NCBI GenBank assembly: GCA_036340235.1
Contig: JAYYZE010000029.1
Location: 1 to 64,000 of the forward strand
Direction of reading: 5' to 3'
Origin: GCA-2862585 sp036340235
GTDB taxonomy: Bacteria; Bacteroidota; Bacteroidia; Flavobacteriales; UBA7312
DNA: 64,000 nt
A program made the translations under genes and the position numbers. Positions 26,933 through 35,668 of the stretch are shown piece after piece. The notes under the pieces are model-generated. The model was not told where the DNA came from and searched no databases. It worked only from the letters and a program-made list of their open reading frames with translations. Each line of letters begins with the position of its first letter. The first letter of the stretch is position 1.

Positions 26933-27864
26933 TATTCTTCTTTATCAGTATTTTTATTTTTGTCTTGTTTCCTCATCGCTTCACCGATTTGATTACTAGC
27001 TGTAAATGATGCCACCATGTTGTTGAGCATATCTGAACCTGCCTGCGGTGAGTTTGGTAATAAAATCAAATTACTGTTAGTATCTGCTCCAACGGCTTGA
27101 AGAGTGTCATAATGTTGAGTTACTACTATAAGTGCCGAAGCTTCTTGTGAGTTTATGCCTACTTTATTTAATACTTCTACGGATTCTTCAAGACCCCTAG
27201 CAATTTCTCGTCTTTGGTCTGCTATACCCTGACCTTGCAAACGCTTGCTTTCGGCCTCAGCCTTGGCTTTTTCAACAATTAAAATTCTAGCCGCATCACC
27301 TTCATATTGAGCGGCTACTTTTTCGCGCTCAGCAGCATTTATTCGATTCATAGCATTTTTTACCTGAGCATCAGGATCTATGTCAGTCACTAGTGTTTTG
27401 ATGATATCGTAACCGTATTCAATCATTGCATCATTGAGTTCCGTCTTTACGGCGATGGCAATATCGTTTTTCTTTTCAAACACATCATCTAACTTCATCT
27501 TTGGCACTTCGGCACGAATAACGTCAAAGACGTAAGACGTAATTTGATCATGGGGGTAATCTAATTTATAAAAAGCCTCGTAGACTTTATCCTTTATCAC
27601 TTGAAATTGAACAGAAACTTTTAGTTTAACAAAAACATCATCTTTGGTCTTGGTTTCCACAACTACATCCAACTGTTGAATCTTTAAACTAAGACGACCA
27701 GCGATGCGGTCAATTACGGGAATTTTTAACTGAAGACCAGAATGTCTGATAGAAGTAAATTTTCCAAAACGCTCGACAATAGCTGAAGTTTGTTGCTTAA
27801 CAATAAAAAAAGTAAGTGGCAGTAAGACAATAGCCAGAATGGAAATTACAATAATGTCAGTCAT
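26932..27864 (-). CDS. SPFH/Band 7 (stomatin-like) membrane protein
   Basis: 310 residues. An N-terminal membrane helix (about 3-22) is followed by the band-7 domain (AIVERFGKFTSIRHSGLQLK, QQLDVVVETKTKDDVFVKLK) and an Ala/Glu-rich coiled coil (AAEREKVAAQYEGDAARI) with the conserved EAEAKR-like segment. Such proteins form oligomeric rings that organise membrane microdomains or modulate proteases. The tail is Lys-rich. It heads the leftward group with thioesterase and aquaporin remnant. Confidence 0.9.
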   Translation of the reverse strand: MTDIIVISILAIVLLPLTFFIVKQQTSAIVERFGKFTSIRHSGLQLKIPVIDRIAGRLSLKIQQLDVVVETKTKDDVFVKLKVSVQFQVIKDKVYEAFYKLDYPHDQITSYVFDVIRAEVPKMKLDDVFEKKNDIAIAVKTELNDAMIEYGYDIIKTLVTDIDPDAQVKNAMNRINAAEREKVAAQYEGDAARILIVEKAKAEAESKRLQGQGIADQRREIARGLEESVEVLNKVGINSQEASALIVVTQHYDTLQAVGADTNSNLILLPNSPQAGSDMLNNMVASFTASNQIGEAMRKQDKNKNTDKEE

Positions 27865-28173
27865 GATTTTATGGTTTTTAATTAGATTTTAAATATACTC
27901 ATTTTTAACCAAACTTTTTAATTATAAAAAATAGTTAAATTTTGTTTGATATTTAAATTTCAAATTTTACATTTACAGCTTGTGTGTTTCCTGCTAGAGA
28001 AGCAATTAAATAACATAAGGATTTCAAAGAAATTTGCATTTATAAATAAAAAAAATAAAAGTCAATACCCTTTTAGTTTTTTTTTTAAAAAATTTAATAA
28101 CAAATTTGCCGATTCAATCAGCTATGGCTTTAACAGCTGGTAATTTAGTACGAATACGAATATATATTGTAAA
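27865..28173. other. AT-rich region upstream of dnaA
   Basis: 309 bp between divergent SPFH and dnaA genes with no credible ORF. It is strongly AT-rich and contains a T10A6 tract at about 28077-28092. I found no clear DnaA box (TTATCCACA or a one-base variant cluster) and no TAnnTTTG promoter. An origin unwinding element is conceivable but not shown. Confidence 0.4.
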
Positions 28174-29607
28174 ATGACAGAAGATAAAGTTTTTGAGATT
28201 GTTTGGAAAAACTGCTTGGATATTATTAAAGACAATGTCAGTCCACAATCGTATAAAACTTGGTTTGAACCTATAAAAGCTGTACGCTTGAAGTCAAATG
28301 TACTTACCATTCAGGTTCCTTCTCAATTTTTCTATGAGTGGCTCGAGCAACACTACATCGATTTACTAAAAAAGACTGTAAAAAAAGAACTAGGTTCTGA
28401 AGGCAAGTTGGAATATAGTATTGTGGTGGACAACAACCTAAACACTAAACCATACATTACAAAAATACCAAGTACAGGCAAAGGCAACATAAAAAATTCG
28501 CCCATTCACATGCCTATAAATATAAATGATACTGCTATCCGCAACCCTTTTGTGATTCCTGGTCTAAGAAAAATACAAGTTGACCCACAACTAAATGCTA
28601 ATTTTTCGTTCAGCACCTTTGTCGAAGGAGATTGCAATCGACTCGCTCGTTCGGCGGGTTTTGCTGTTTCTCAAAAACCAGGTGGCACATCGTTTAACCC
28701 ACTACTGATTTATGGTCACGGTGGACTTGGAAAGACTCACTTAGCAAACGCTATTGGTATTGAGGTGAAAAACTTGTTTCCAGACAAAACTGTACTGTAT
28801 GTTACAGCTGATAAATTCCAAACCCAGTTTGTAGACGCCATAATGGATAACAAAAAAAATGATTTTATTCATTTTTATCAATCCATTGATGTTCTGATTA
28901 TTGACGATGTTCAATTCTTTTCAGGAAAAGAAAAAACACAAGACGCTTTTTTCCATATTTTTAACCACCTACATCAAAATGGAAAACAAATTATTTTGAC
29001 CTCTGATAAGGCGCCCGTTGATATGCAAGGCGTTGAACAACGCTTGCTTTCTAGATTTAAATGGGGCTTATCGGCCGATCTTCAATCGCCTGATTTGGAA
29101 ACACGTATTGCTATCCTCAAAAACAAACTTTACAACGACGGTATTGAAATGCCTTACGCCGTTATTGAATACATAGCCTACTCTATCACAACCAATGTTA
29201 GGGAACTGGAAGGGGCTCTTATCTCGCTTTTAGCTCAGTCTTCTCTAAACAAAAAGGAAATTACTATAGAGTTAGCTAAAGAGATGCTTGACAAATTTGT
29301 GAAAAATACTGCTAGAGAAATATCCATTGATTATATTCAAAAAGTGGTTTGTGACTACTTTGATATACCCATCGAATTGATGAAGTCTAAAACACGAAAG
29401 CGAGAAATTGTTCAAGCCAGACAACTAGCCATGTATTTCTCCAAACAGCTGACTAAAAATTCTTTAGCAAATATTGGCATTCACTGCGGAAACAAAGATC
29501 ACGCCACTGTATTACACGCTTGCAAAACGGTAAATAATCTAATTGATACCGACAAGCAGTTTAAAGCCTATGTCAATGATATTGAGAAAAAACTAACCCT
29601 CAACTAA
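28174..29607 (+). CDS. dnaA: Chromosomal replication initiator protein DnaA
   Basis: 477 residues. DnaA binds origin boxes and opens DNA for replication. Domain I spans about 1-85 (KNCLDIIKDNVSPQSYKTWF). The AAA+ domain has Walker A GHGGLGKT (181-188) and Walker B VLIIDDVQF. Domain IV ends with the box-recognition motif GNKDHATVLHA. All parts are intact. Genes to the left run mostly leftward and those to the right mostly rightward. Confidence 0.99.
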   Translation: MTEDKVFEIVWKNCLDIIKDNVSPQSYKTWFEPIKAVRLKSNVLTIQVPSQFFYEWLEQHYIDLLKKTVKKELGSEGKLEYSIVVDNNLNTKPYITKIPSTGKGNIKNSPIHMPININDTAIRNPFVIPGLRKIQVDPQLNANFSFSTFVEGDCNRLARSAGFAVSQKPGGTSFNPLLIYGHGGLGKTHLANAIGIEVKNLFPDKTVLYVTADKFQTQFVDAIMDNKKNDFIHFYQSIDVLIIDDVQFFSGKEKTQDAFFHIFNHLHQNGKQIILTSDKAPVDMQGVEQRLLSRFKWGLSADLQSPDLETRIAILKNKLYNDGIEMPYAVIEYIAYSITTNVRELEGALISLLAQSSLNKKEITIELAKEMLDKFVKNTAREISIDYIQKVVCDYFDIPIELMKSKTRKREIVQARQLAMYFSKQLTKNSLANIGIHCGNKDHATVLHACKTVNNLIDTDKQFKAYVNDIEKKLTLN

Positions 29608-29628
29608 AGCACTGACTTCCTTCAATCT

Positions 29629-30063
29629 ATGAAGATATTATTTGTCTGTTTAGGTAATATTTGTCGATCTCCTATGGCTGAAGGTATCATGAAGCAAATA
29701 GAACCTGATTTCACTATCGATTCAGCGGGCACAAGTGACTACCACATTGGTCAATCCCCAGATCATCGCATGATAAAAACTGCTCAAAAGTATGGGATTG
29801 ATCTTTCATCGCTTAAAGCTAGGAAACTAACGACTGATGATTTTGATCAATTTGACTACATATACGTGATGGATAAAAATAACTACATTAATGTACTAAG
29901 CCTTGCCAAAACAGATAATCACAAAAGTAAGGTTCGTTTTATGCTAGAAAACAATGAGGACGTTCCGGATCCATATTTCGGAGGTGAGGATGGATTTGTT
30001 AATGTTTATAAGCTACTCTTGGATGGCTGTAAAAGGATTGCAAATGCATTCAGAAAAAGGTAA
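29629..30063 (+). CDS. Low-molecular-weight protein-tyrosine phosphatase
   Basis: 144 residues. The catalytic loop C7-LGNIC-R13-SP near the N-terminus and the general acid in PDPYFGG (Asp about 112) define the family. Such enzymes dephosphorylate tyrosines on kinases or other proteins, often controlling polysaccharide export, though no such cluster is seen here. It starts 21 bases after dnaA and overlaps the next gene by 20 bases. Confidence 0.94.
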   Translation: MKILFVCLGNICRSPMAEGIMKQIEPDFTIDSAGTSDYHIGQSPDHRMIKTAQKYGIDLSSLKARKLTTDDFDQFDYIYVMDKNNYINVLSLAKTDNHKSKVRFMLENNEDVPDPYFGGEDGFVNVYKLLLDGCKRIANAFRKR

Positions 30064-30760
30064 ACTTGTACTCATTCCTTGCCCACTTAGTGACAATGAT
30101 GTTTCCTCAGTGTTACCATCCAATCTTAGCTTTCATATAAACTCATGCACAACATTTATAGTAGAAAACCTAAGATCGGCTAGGCGATTTTTAATTAAAG
30201 CTGGCCTTGAATCCAACATTGATGATTTACATTTTTATGTATTAAACAAACACACTCAATCAGAAGCGTTAAATCCAATGCTTGAAAATGCCTTTAAAGG
30301 CGAAAATATAGGCTTAATTTCTGAAGCAGGATGCCCAGCGGTGGCCGATCCTGGCGGCGAAATTGTAGCATTAGCACACAAAAAACGTATCCCTGTACAT
30401 CCTTTGGTTGGTCCATCTTCCATTTTGCTGGCACTTATGGCTTCTGGTATGAATGGACAGCAATTTGCTTTTAATGGCTACTTACCAAAAGATAGAAAAG
30501 AACGAATTAAAAAAATACAATGGCTTGAACATCTTTCAAAAAAAACTAATCAAACTCAAATTTTTATAGAAACCCCTTTCCGAAACAATCACCTGATAAA
30601 CGATTTAAGCCAATGCTGTCAACCCAATACGTTCATCACCATTGCTTCCAACCTAACATCAAAGAATGAAAAAATTGTACGCACAAAAGCCAAAGATTTA
30701 AAGAGTATAAATATTGACATCCATAAAATACCTACTATTTTTTTAATGCACACATACTAA
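30044..30760 (+). CDS. SAM-dependent tetrapyrrole-methylase-fold protein, RsmI-like
   Basis: 238 residues from ATG 30044, chosen because translation from the frame's earlier ATGs would lie mostly inside the phosphatase gene and lacks family similarity. Motifs of the RsmI group are visible: LISEAGCPAVADPGG and HPLVGPSSILLALMASGMNG. RsmI (about 275 residues) methylates C1402 of 16S rRNA; this protein is shorter, and Bacteroidota often carry it in addition to RsmI, so the target is uncertain. Confidence 0.85.
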   Translation: MHSEKGKLVLIPCPLSDNDVSSVLPSNLSFHINSCTTFIVENLRSARRFLIKAGLESNIDDLHFYVLNKHTQSEALNPMLENAFKGENIGLISEAGCPAVADPGGEIVALAHKKRIPVHPLVGPSSILLALMASGMNGQQFAFNGYLPKDRKERIKKIQWLEHLSKKTNQTQIFIETPFRNNHLINDLSQCCQPNTFITIASNLTSKNEKIVRTKAKDLKSINIDIHKIPTIFLMHTY

Positions 30761-30811
30761 AACGTATTTTATTTCATTAATATGTATATATTAGGCAAAA
30801 TTATATAGATT

Positions 30812-31186
30812 ATGATTTTTCATTTAGAATACCCTATACATTCCTCCATCAACATTCTTTTCGAACGGCTTAGTACCATTAGCGGTTTGTCTGAGTGGTT
30901 TGCCGATGATGTTAATATTGATCGTGAAGGCATTTACACCTTTACTTGGGAAGGCAGTTCTCAACAAGCTCAATTAGTAAGTAAGAAAAAAGGCCAATTC
31001 GTTAGGTTTAAGTGGCTAGATTCTGCAGAAGATGAGTACTTTGAGTTCAAAATACAAATTGACGATTTAACCTCTGATGTTTCCTTAATAGTCACTGACT
31101 TTGCCGATGATGATGAAGAAAAAGAAGATGCTATAAACCTTTGGGATACCCAAATAGATCTCCTCAAGAGTATCATTGGTTCCTAA
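30812..31186 (+). CDS. START-like domain protein
   Basis: 124 residues, one small START/SRPBCC-like domain (GLSEWFADDVNIDREGIYTFTW, FVRFKWLDS) with an acidic segment DDDEEKEDA near the end. This family is common in Bacteroidota and often sits just before an LptF/LptG permease, as here. A ligand or client-binding role is assumed from the fold; no specific function is known to me. Confidence 0.8.
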   Translation: MIFHLEYPIHSSINILFERLSTISGLSEWFADDVNIDREGIYTFTWEGSSQQAQLVSKKKGQFVRFKWLDSAEDEYFEFKIQIDDLTSDVSLIVTDFADDDEEKEDAINLWDTQIDLLKSIIGS

Positions 31187-31197
31187 AGAGAATCTCA

Positions 31198-32553
31198 ATG
31201 AAGAAGCTAAATTTATTTATCATAAAGTCCTTCATTGGCCCTTTTATTTTTACCTTTTTTTTAGCTCTCTTTTTGTTGTTAATGCAGTTCCTTTGGAAAT
31301 ACATTGATGACCTTGTTGGCAAAGGCCTCCAAATCACTGAGGTTGGTAAGTTATTATTTTATGCTGCCGCTCGATTTGTTCCCATGGCTCTTCCCATTTC
31401 TGTGCTATTATCATCCATCATGACCTTCGGAAATATTGCCGAAAAAAGTGAATTATTAGCTATAAAATCAGCAGGAATTTCTTTAAAACAATCCATGACT
31501 CCCCTCTTTTTTATTATTGTTTTTGTTAGCTGTTCTTCTTTTCTTTTCTCCAACTATTACATGCCCTATGCCAATCTTAAAGCAGGATCACTATTGTACG
31601 ATATCCGAAAACAAAAACCGGCCTTGAACATCAAAGAAGGTATGTTTTACAATGAACTGAGTGGCTACAGCATTAAAATTGATAAAAAACTTGAAAATGG
31701 CGTTGATCTTGAAGGAATCTTAATATACGACCACAATTCAGAAAAAGGAAACGACAAAGTCATAATAGCAGAAAAGGGAAAAATGTATATTTCAGAAAAC
31801 GAACGTTACTTTGTCATTGCCTTAGAAAATGGGCATAGCTACTATGAAATGGACTTGGACAAATCAAACAAACCTTTTCAACGATCTAATTTTAAAGAAG
31901 ACATTTTACGATTCGACCTCTCTGAGTTTGGGATGAAACGAAGCAGTGAAGACTTGTACAGAAATCACTATGCTATGATGAATAATAAACAACTCATTAA
32001 TGCCATTGACTCAATTAACCAAAAAATCACGCAAAAAAAAGAGCGTTATGCTACTCAACTTTCAGAAAAAACCAAAGTTCAACGAACTAGCTTTTCGAAC
32101 AAAGAACAACCAAACACAGTGCTTTTAAACAAACAAAAAGCCTACACACGCGCCATAAATGATGTAAAATTTATTAAATCGATTATTAGAAACCATCAGA
32201 GAGAAATGAAGTATCATCAGGAGATAGCCATTAAGCATGAAGTAGAATGGCACAGAAAATACACCATGGCCATTGCCTGTATTGTCTTTTTCCTACTGGG
32301 GGCTCCACTTGGAGCTATTATCAAAAAGGGAGGTTTTGGAATGCCAGTCATAGTGTCTGTGGGATTTTTTATCGCTTTCCACATCATTTCGGTTACCACA
32401 GAAAAAATGGTTAAAGAAGCAGAAATATCCGTAACGCAAGGAATGTGGACTGCCAATGCTATTTTACTACCAATAGGAATTTACCTCATAGTAACAGCCA
32501 ATTCCGACTCCCCATTACTCAGATGGCCATCTTTTTGGCCAAATAAATCCTAG
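31198..32553 (+). CDS. LptF/LptG family permease (YjgP/YjgQ)
   Basis: 451 residues from the ATG at 31198; the open frame reaches back to a TTG at 31141 inside the START gene, which is unlikely. Three membrane helices near the N-terminus and three near the C-terminus flank a periplasmic beta domain (about 110-340), the LptF/G arrangement for moving lipopolysaccharide out of the inner membrane with LptB. LptF and LptG cannot be separated on this evidence. Its stop codon is shared with the convergent ettA stop (CTAG at 32550-32553). Confidence 0.9.
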   Translation: MKKLNLFIIKSFIGPFIFTFFLALFLLLMQFLWKYIDDLVGKGLQITEVGKLLFYAAARFVPMALPISVLLSSIMTFGNIAEKSELLAIKSAGISLKQSMTPLFFIIVFVSCSSFLFSNYYMPYANLKAGSLLYDIRKQKPALNIKEGMFYNELSGYSIKIDKKLENGVDLEGILIYDHNSEKGNDKVIIAEKGKMYISENERYFVIALENGHSYYEMDLDKSNKPFQRSNFKEDILRFDLSEFGMKRSSEDLYRNHYAMMNNKQLINAIDSINQKITQKKERYATQLSEKTKVQRTSFSNKEQPNTVLLNKQKAYTRAINDVKFIKSIIRNHQREMKYHQEIAIKHEVEWHRKYTMAIACIVFFLLGAPLGAIIKKGGFGMPVIVSVGFFIAFHIISVTTEKMVKEAEISVTQGMWTANAILLPIGIYLIVTANSDSPLLRWPSFWPNKS

Positions 32554-34235
32554 CGTACTAGTTTTTTGTACTTAATACGGCTAGGTCCAATATCTCCTAA
32601 GCGTTTTTTTCTATTTTCTTCATAATCACTATAGCCACCTTCAAAGAAATATACTTGTGAATCTCCTTCAAAGGCTAAAATATGGGTGCAAACCCTATCG
32701 AGAAACCATCGATCATGAGAAATGATAACCGCACAACCACCAAAATTCTCTAAGCCCTCTTCCAAAGCACGTAAAGTGTTGACATCAAGATCGTTTGTAG
32801 GCTCATCTAACAGTAAGACATTTCCTTCTTCACGCAAGGTCATAGCTAAATGTAGCCGATTTCGTTCTCCACCTGACAAGACACCTACTTTTTTATTTTG
32901 ATCCGAACCCTGAAAATTAAATTTGGCTACGTATGAGCGAGAATTGACTTTCTTGCCTCCCACTTCCAAAAGTTCATTACCACCAGTAACTTGTTCCCAA
33001 ATGGTATTTTCTGGATTAATGTTAGCGTGTTGCTGATCAACGTATGAAACCTTTACAGTATTACCAATTGTAAAGTGACCTGAGTCGGCTTTTTCTTGTC
33101 CCATTATCATCCTAAAAAGTGTGGTTTTTCCAGCACCATTAGGACCAATGATTCCTACAATACCTGCCGGAGGGAGTTTGAAGTTTAAGTCCTCATAGAG
33201 AAGCTTATCGCCAAAGGCCTTGCTTACCCCATTAGCTTCAATGACGTTTGTCCCCAAACGAGGACCGGCAGGAATGTATAATTCTATTTTATCTTCTTGT
33301 TGTTTATTCTCTTCACTTACCAACTTATCATAATTACTCAGTCGGGCTTTGGACTTAGATTGGCGTCCTTTGGGAGACATACGCACCCATTCCAATTCCC
33401 TTTCTAGTGTTTTTCGTCGTTTACTGGCTTGTTTTTCTTCTTGAGCCAGTCGCTTGGATTTTTGATCCAACCAGGAGGAATAATTCCCTTTCCAAGGTAT
33501 GCCTTCTCCCCTGTCCAATTCCAAAATCCAGCCAGCCACATTATCGAGAAAATAGCGGTCGTGAGTAATAGCTATCACCGTGCCCTTGTAGTGCTGGAGA
33601 TGTTGTTCTAGCCATTGTACTGACTCAGCATCTAGGTGGTTTGTGGGCTCATCCAAAAGCAAAATATCTGGTTCTTTGAGCAATAGGCGACATAGGGCCA
33701 CACGCCGCTTTTCTCCTCCAGACAGTACCGAAATTGCTTTTTCACCATCCGGACAGCGCAAGGCGTCCATAGCAATGTTAAGCTTTGTCTCAAGGTCCCA
33801 AGCACCAGCAGCATCAATCCGATCTTGTAGGTCGCCTTGTTTTGCCATGAGGGCTTCCATTTTATCTGGGTTTTCATAAACCTCAGGCAATCCAAATTGA
33901 TCGTTGATGTCGTTGTATTCAGCAATCAAATCCACGGCATCTTGCATACCCTCTTTGACCACATCCATAACAGTTTTTGAATCTTCCATCTCAGGCTCCT
34001 GTGCCAAATAGCCAATGCTGTGGTCTTTAGAAAAGTGCACGTCGCCTTGAAAAGACTTGTCAAGGCCTGCTATGATTTTCAAGAGCGTGGACTTTCCAGA
34101 GCCGTTGAGTCCAATTATACCAATTTTAGCACCATAAAAGAAGGACAGATGAATGTCTTTTAAAACTTGTTTGTTGTTAGAGGGAAAGGTCTTGCTGACC
34201 CGATTCATGGAAAATATAATTTGTTGATCTGACAT
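32550..34235 (-). CDS. ettA: Energy-dependent translational throttle protein EttA
   Basis: 561 residues, full length for EttA. Two ATP-binding domains are intact: Walker A GLNGSGKST and GPNGAGKTT, signatures LSGGEKRRVAL and LSGGERNRLHL, and Walker B LLLDEPTNHLD and LLLDEPTNDLD. The arm and linker (EEKQASKRRKTLERELEWV, SPKGRQSKSKARLSNYD) match EttA. ABC-F proteins of this type bind the ribosomal E site and couple translation to energy state. No membrane segments. Confidence 0.96.
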   Translation of the reverse strand: MSDQQIIFSMNRVSKTFPSNNKQVLKDIHLSFFYGAKIGIIGLNGSGKSTLLKIIAGLDKSFQGDVHFSKDHSIGYLAQEPEMEDSKTVMDVVKEGMQDAVDLIAEYNDINDQFGLPEVYENPDKMEALMAKQGDLQDRIDAAGAWDLETKLNIAMDALRCPDGEKAISVLSGGEKRRVALCRLLLKEPDILLLDEPTNHLDAESVQWLEQHLQHYKGTVIAITHDRYFLDNVAGWILELDRGEGIPWKGNYSSWLDQKSKRLAQEEKQASKRRKTLERELEWVRMSPKGRQSKSKARLSNYDKLVSEENKQQEDKIELYIPAGPRLGTNVIEANGVSKAFGDKLLYEDLNFKLPPAGIVGIIGPNGAGKTTLFRMIMGQEKADSGHFTIGNTVKVSYVDQQHANINPENTIWEQVTGGNELLEVGGKKVNSRSYVAKFNFQGSDQNKKVGVLSGGERNRLHLAMTLREEGNVLLLDEPTNDLDVNTLRALEEGLENFGGCAVIISHDRWFLDRVCTHILAFEGDSQVYFFEGGYSDYEENRKKRLGDIGPSRIKYKKLVR

Positions 34236-34263
34236 AGTTAGGTATTTTGGGCTAATATCGTTA

Positions 34264-34280
34264 TAAAAGCCCTGCTTTTA
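34264..34280. repeat. Inverted repeat between ettA and tag
   Basis: TAAAAGC, 3-base loop, GCTTTTA. It lies in the short gap between two divergent genes, so it is not a conventional terminator; it could be an operator or a leader hairpin for either gene. Short AT-rich palindromes also occur by chance. Confidence 0.3.
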
Positions 34281-34319
34281 AAATTTTAAATACTTTTATA
34301 GCAGAAAACACACACGATT

Positions 34320-34901
34320 TTGAAAAAACGATGCCAATGGCCTGGCGAAGATGCCCTAATGATACACTACCATGATGAAGAATGGGGTGTAGCTGTCTAT
34401 GATGACAAGCGATGGTTCGAATACTTAGTATTAGATACTTTTCAAGCCGGGCTAAGTTGGAAGATTATTCTTCATAAACGAGAGGCTTTTCGACAGGTCT
34501 TTCATCATTTCGATGTTCATAAAGTAGCTGCCATGAGCCATCAAGAAATGCACAACTGCCTACAAAACAAGGCCATTATCCGAAATTGGCTAAAGATAAA
34601 AGCCACAGTAACAAACGCTCAAGCGTTTTTGAAAATTCAATCCGAAGTTGGCAGTTTTAACCAATACATTTGGTCATTTACCAACGGGAAACCTATACAC
34701 CACTACCATGCTCATTCTGACGACCTACCAACAACTAGTGATGAGTCTCACGCCATGAGCAAAGACCTAAAAAACAGAGGGTTTACTTTTGTGGGAAGCA
34801 CCATTTGTTACGCCTTTATGCAAGCGGCAGGTATGGTCAACGACCACACCATCGATTGCTTTCGCCACAAGGAAATTATAATGACCAATGCCCAGCAATA
34901 G
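34320..34901 (+). CDS. tag: DNA-3-methyladenine glycosylase I
   Basis: 193 residues. Tag removes 3-methyladenine from alkylated DNA. The N-terminal KRCQWPGEDALMIHYHDEEWG and the C-terminal NDHTIDCFRH supply the Cys/His zinc ligands known in E. coli Tag (Cys near residue 5, His18, His and Cys near 175-179). The only start close to the conserved N-terminus is TTG at 34320; no ATG precedes it, so a TTG start is likely. Confidence 0.95.
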   Translation: MKKRCQWPGEDALMIHYHDEEWGVAVYDDKRWFEYLVLDTFQAGLSWKIILHKREAFRQVFHHFDVHKVAAMSHQEMHNCLQNKAIIRNWLKIKATVTNAQAFLKIQSEVGSFNQYIWSFTNGKPIHHYHAHSDDLPTTSDESHAMSKDLKNRGFTFVGSTICYAFMQAAGMVNDHTIDCFRHKEIIMTNAQQ

Positions 34902-34915
34902 TTCAGCATATTTAG

Positions 34916-34923
34916 TATCTTTG
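34916..34923 (+). promoter_or_regulatory. Promoter -7 box of the peroxiredoxin gene
   Basis: TATCTTTG matches TAnnTTTG, 38 bases before the ATG at 34962. No clear TTG at the -33 position. Confidence 0.5.
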
Positions 34924-34961
34924 CATCTCAATTATTATTAATAATCAAACACTGAATAAAT

Positions 34962-35591
34962 ATGGTATTAGTAGGAAAAAAAGCACCCAGTTTTAGCACC
35001 AAGGCGGTTGTCAATGGTGGCGATATAGTAGAAAATTTTTCTTTGAATCAGTTCATCGGAAAAAAACACGTAATATTTTTCTTTTACCCTAAGGATTTTA
35101 CCTTTGTTTGTCCTTCTGAATTACACGCATTTCAAGCTAAATTGGACGAATTCAAAGCCAAAGGCGTGGAAGTGGTGGCTTGCTCAACAGACACTCCCGA
35201 ATCACACTGGGGATGGTTGCAAGTAGACAAAAACAATGGCGGCATCAAGGGAGTAACCTATCCACTAGTCGCTGATCAAACTAAAACCATTACTGAAAAC
35301 TTCGGTATTTTGTTTGGCGACTATTTTATTAATGAAAATGATGAATTGGAAGCCGACGGGCCAATGATTGCTTTCCGAGGCCTGTTCCTTATCGATAAGG
35401 AGGGCATTGTGCAGCACCAAATCGTCAACAACTTACCATTAGGTAGAAATGTGGACGAAGCACTTCGAATGGTGGATGCCTTACAGCACCACGAAGAAGA
35501 AGGCGAAGTGTGCCCTGCTAACTGGGAGAAAGGAAAAGACGCTATGAAGGAAAACTTTGCTGGCGTGGCCGATTACCTTTCAAAGCACTAA
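34962..35591 (+). CDS. Peroxiredoxin (2-Cys, AhpC/Prx type)
   Basis: 209 residues. It reduces hydrogen peroxide and organic peroxides. The peroxidatic Cys50 sits in FTFVCPSE, and a resolving Cys is in EGEVCPANW, the pattern of typical 2-Cys enzymes that work as dimers or decamers. Arg in RGLFLIDKEG is the third active-site element. It ends in a strong terminator and has its own promoter. Confidence 0.95.
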   Translation: MVLVGKKAPSFSTKAVVNGGDIVENFSLNQFIGKKHVIFFFYPKDFTFVCPSELHAFQAKLDEFKAKGVEVVACSTDTPESHWGWLQVDKNNGGIKGVTYPLVADQTKTITENFGILFGDYFINENDELEADGPMIAFRGLFLIDKEGIVQHQIVNNLPLGRNVDEALRMVDALQHHEEEGEVCPANWEKGKDAMKENFAGVADYLSKH

Positions 35592-35610
35592 ATAACAGCT
35601 ATATTTATGA

Positions 35611-35640
35611 AAAAAACCGAGTATTTACTCGGTTTTTTTA
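35611..35640. terminator. Bidirectional terminator between peroxiredoxin and phosphohexomutase genes
   Basis: Stem CCGAGTA / TACTCGG (35617-35623 and 35626-35632) with a 2-base loop, flanked by A6 on the left and T7 on the right. The symmetric A and T runs let it end transcripts from both convergent genes. Confidence 0.9.
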
Positions 35641-35668
35641 TGTTAACTAATTATGAGATTGCTTTTAG

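Noticed and set aside
32550..32553. Shared CTAG at convergent stops as a regulatory site
   Set aside because: It is simply the overlap of two stop codons, as at other convergent pairs here.
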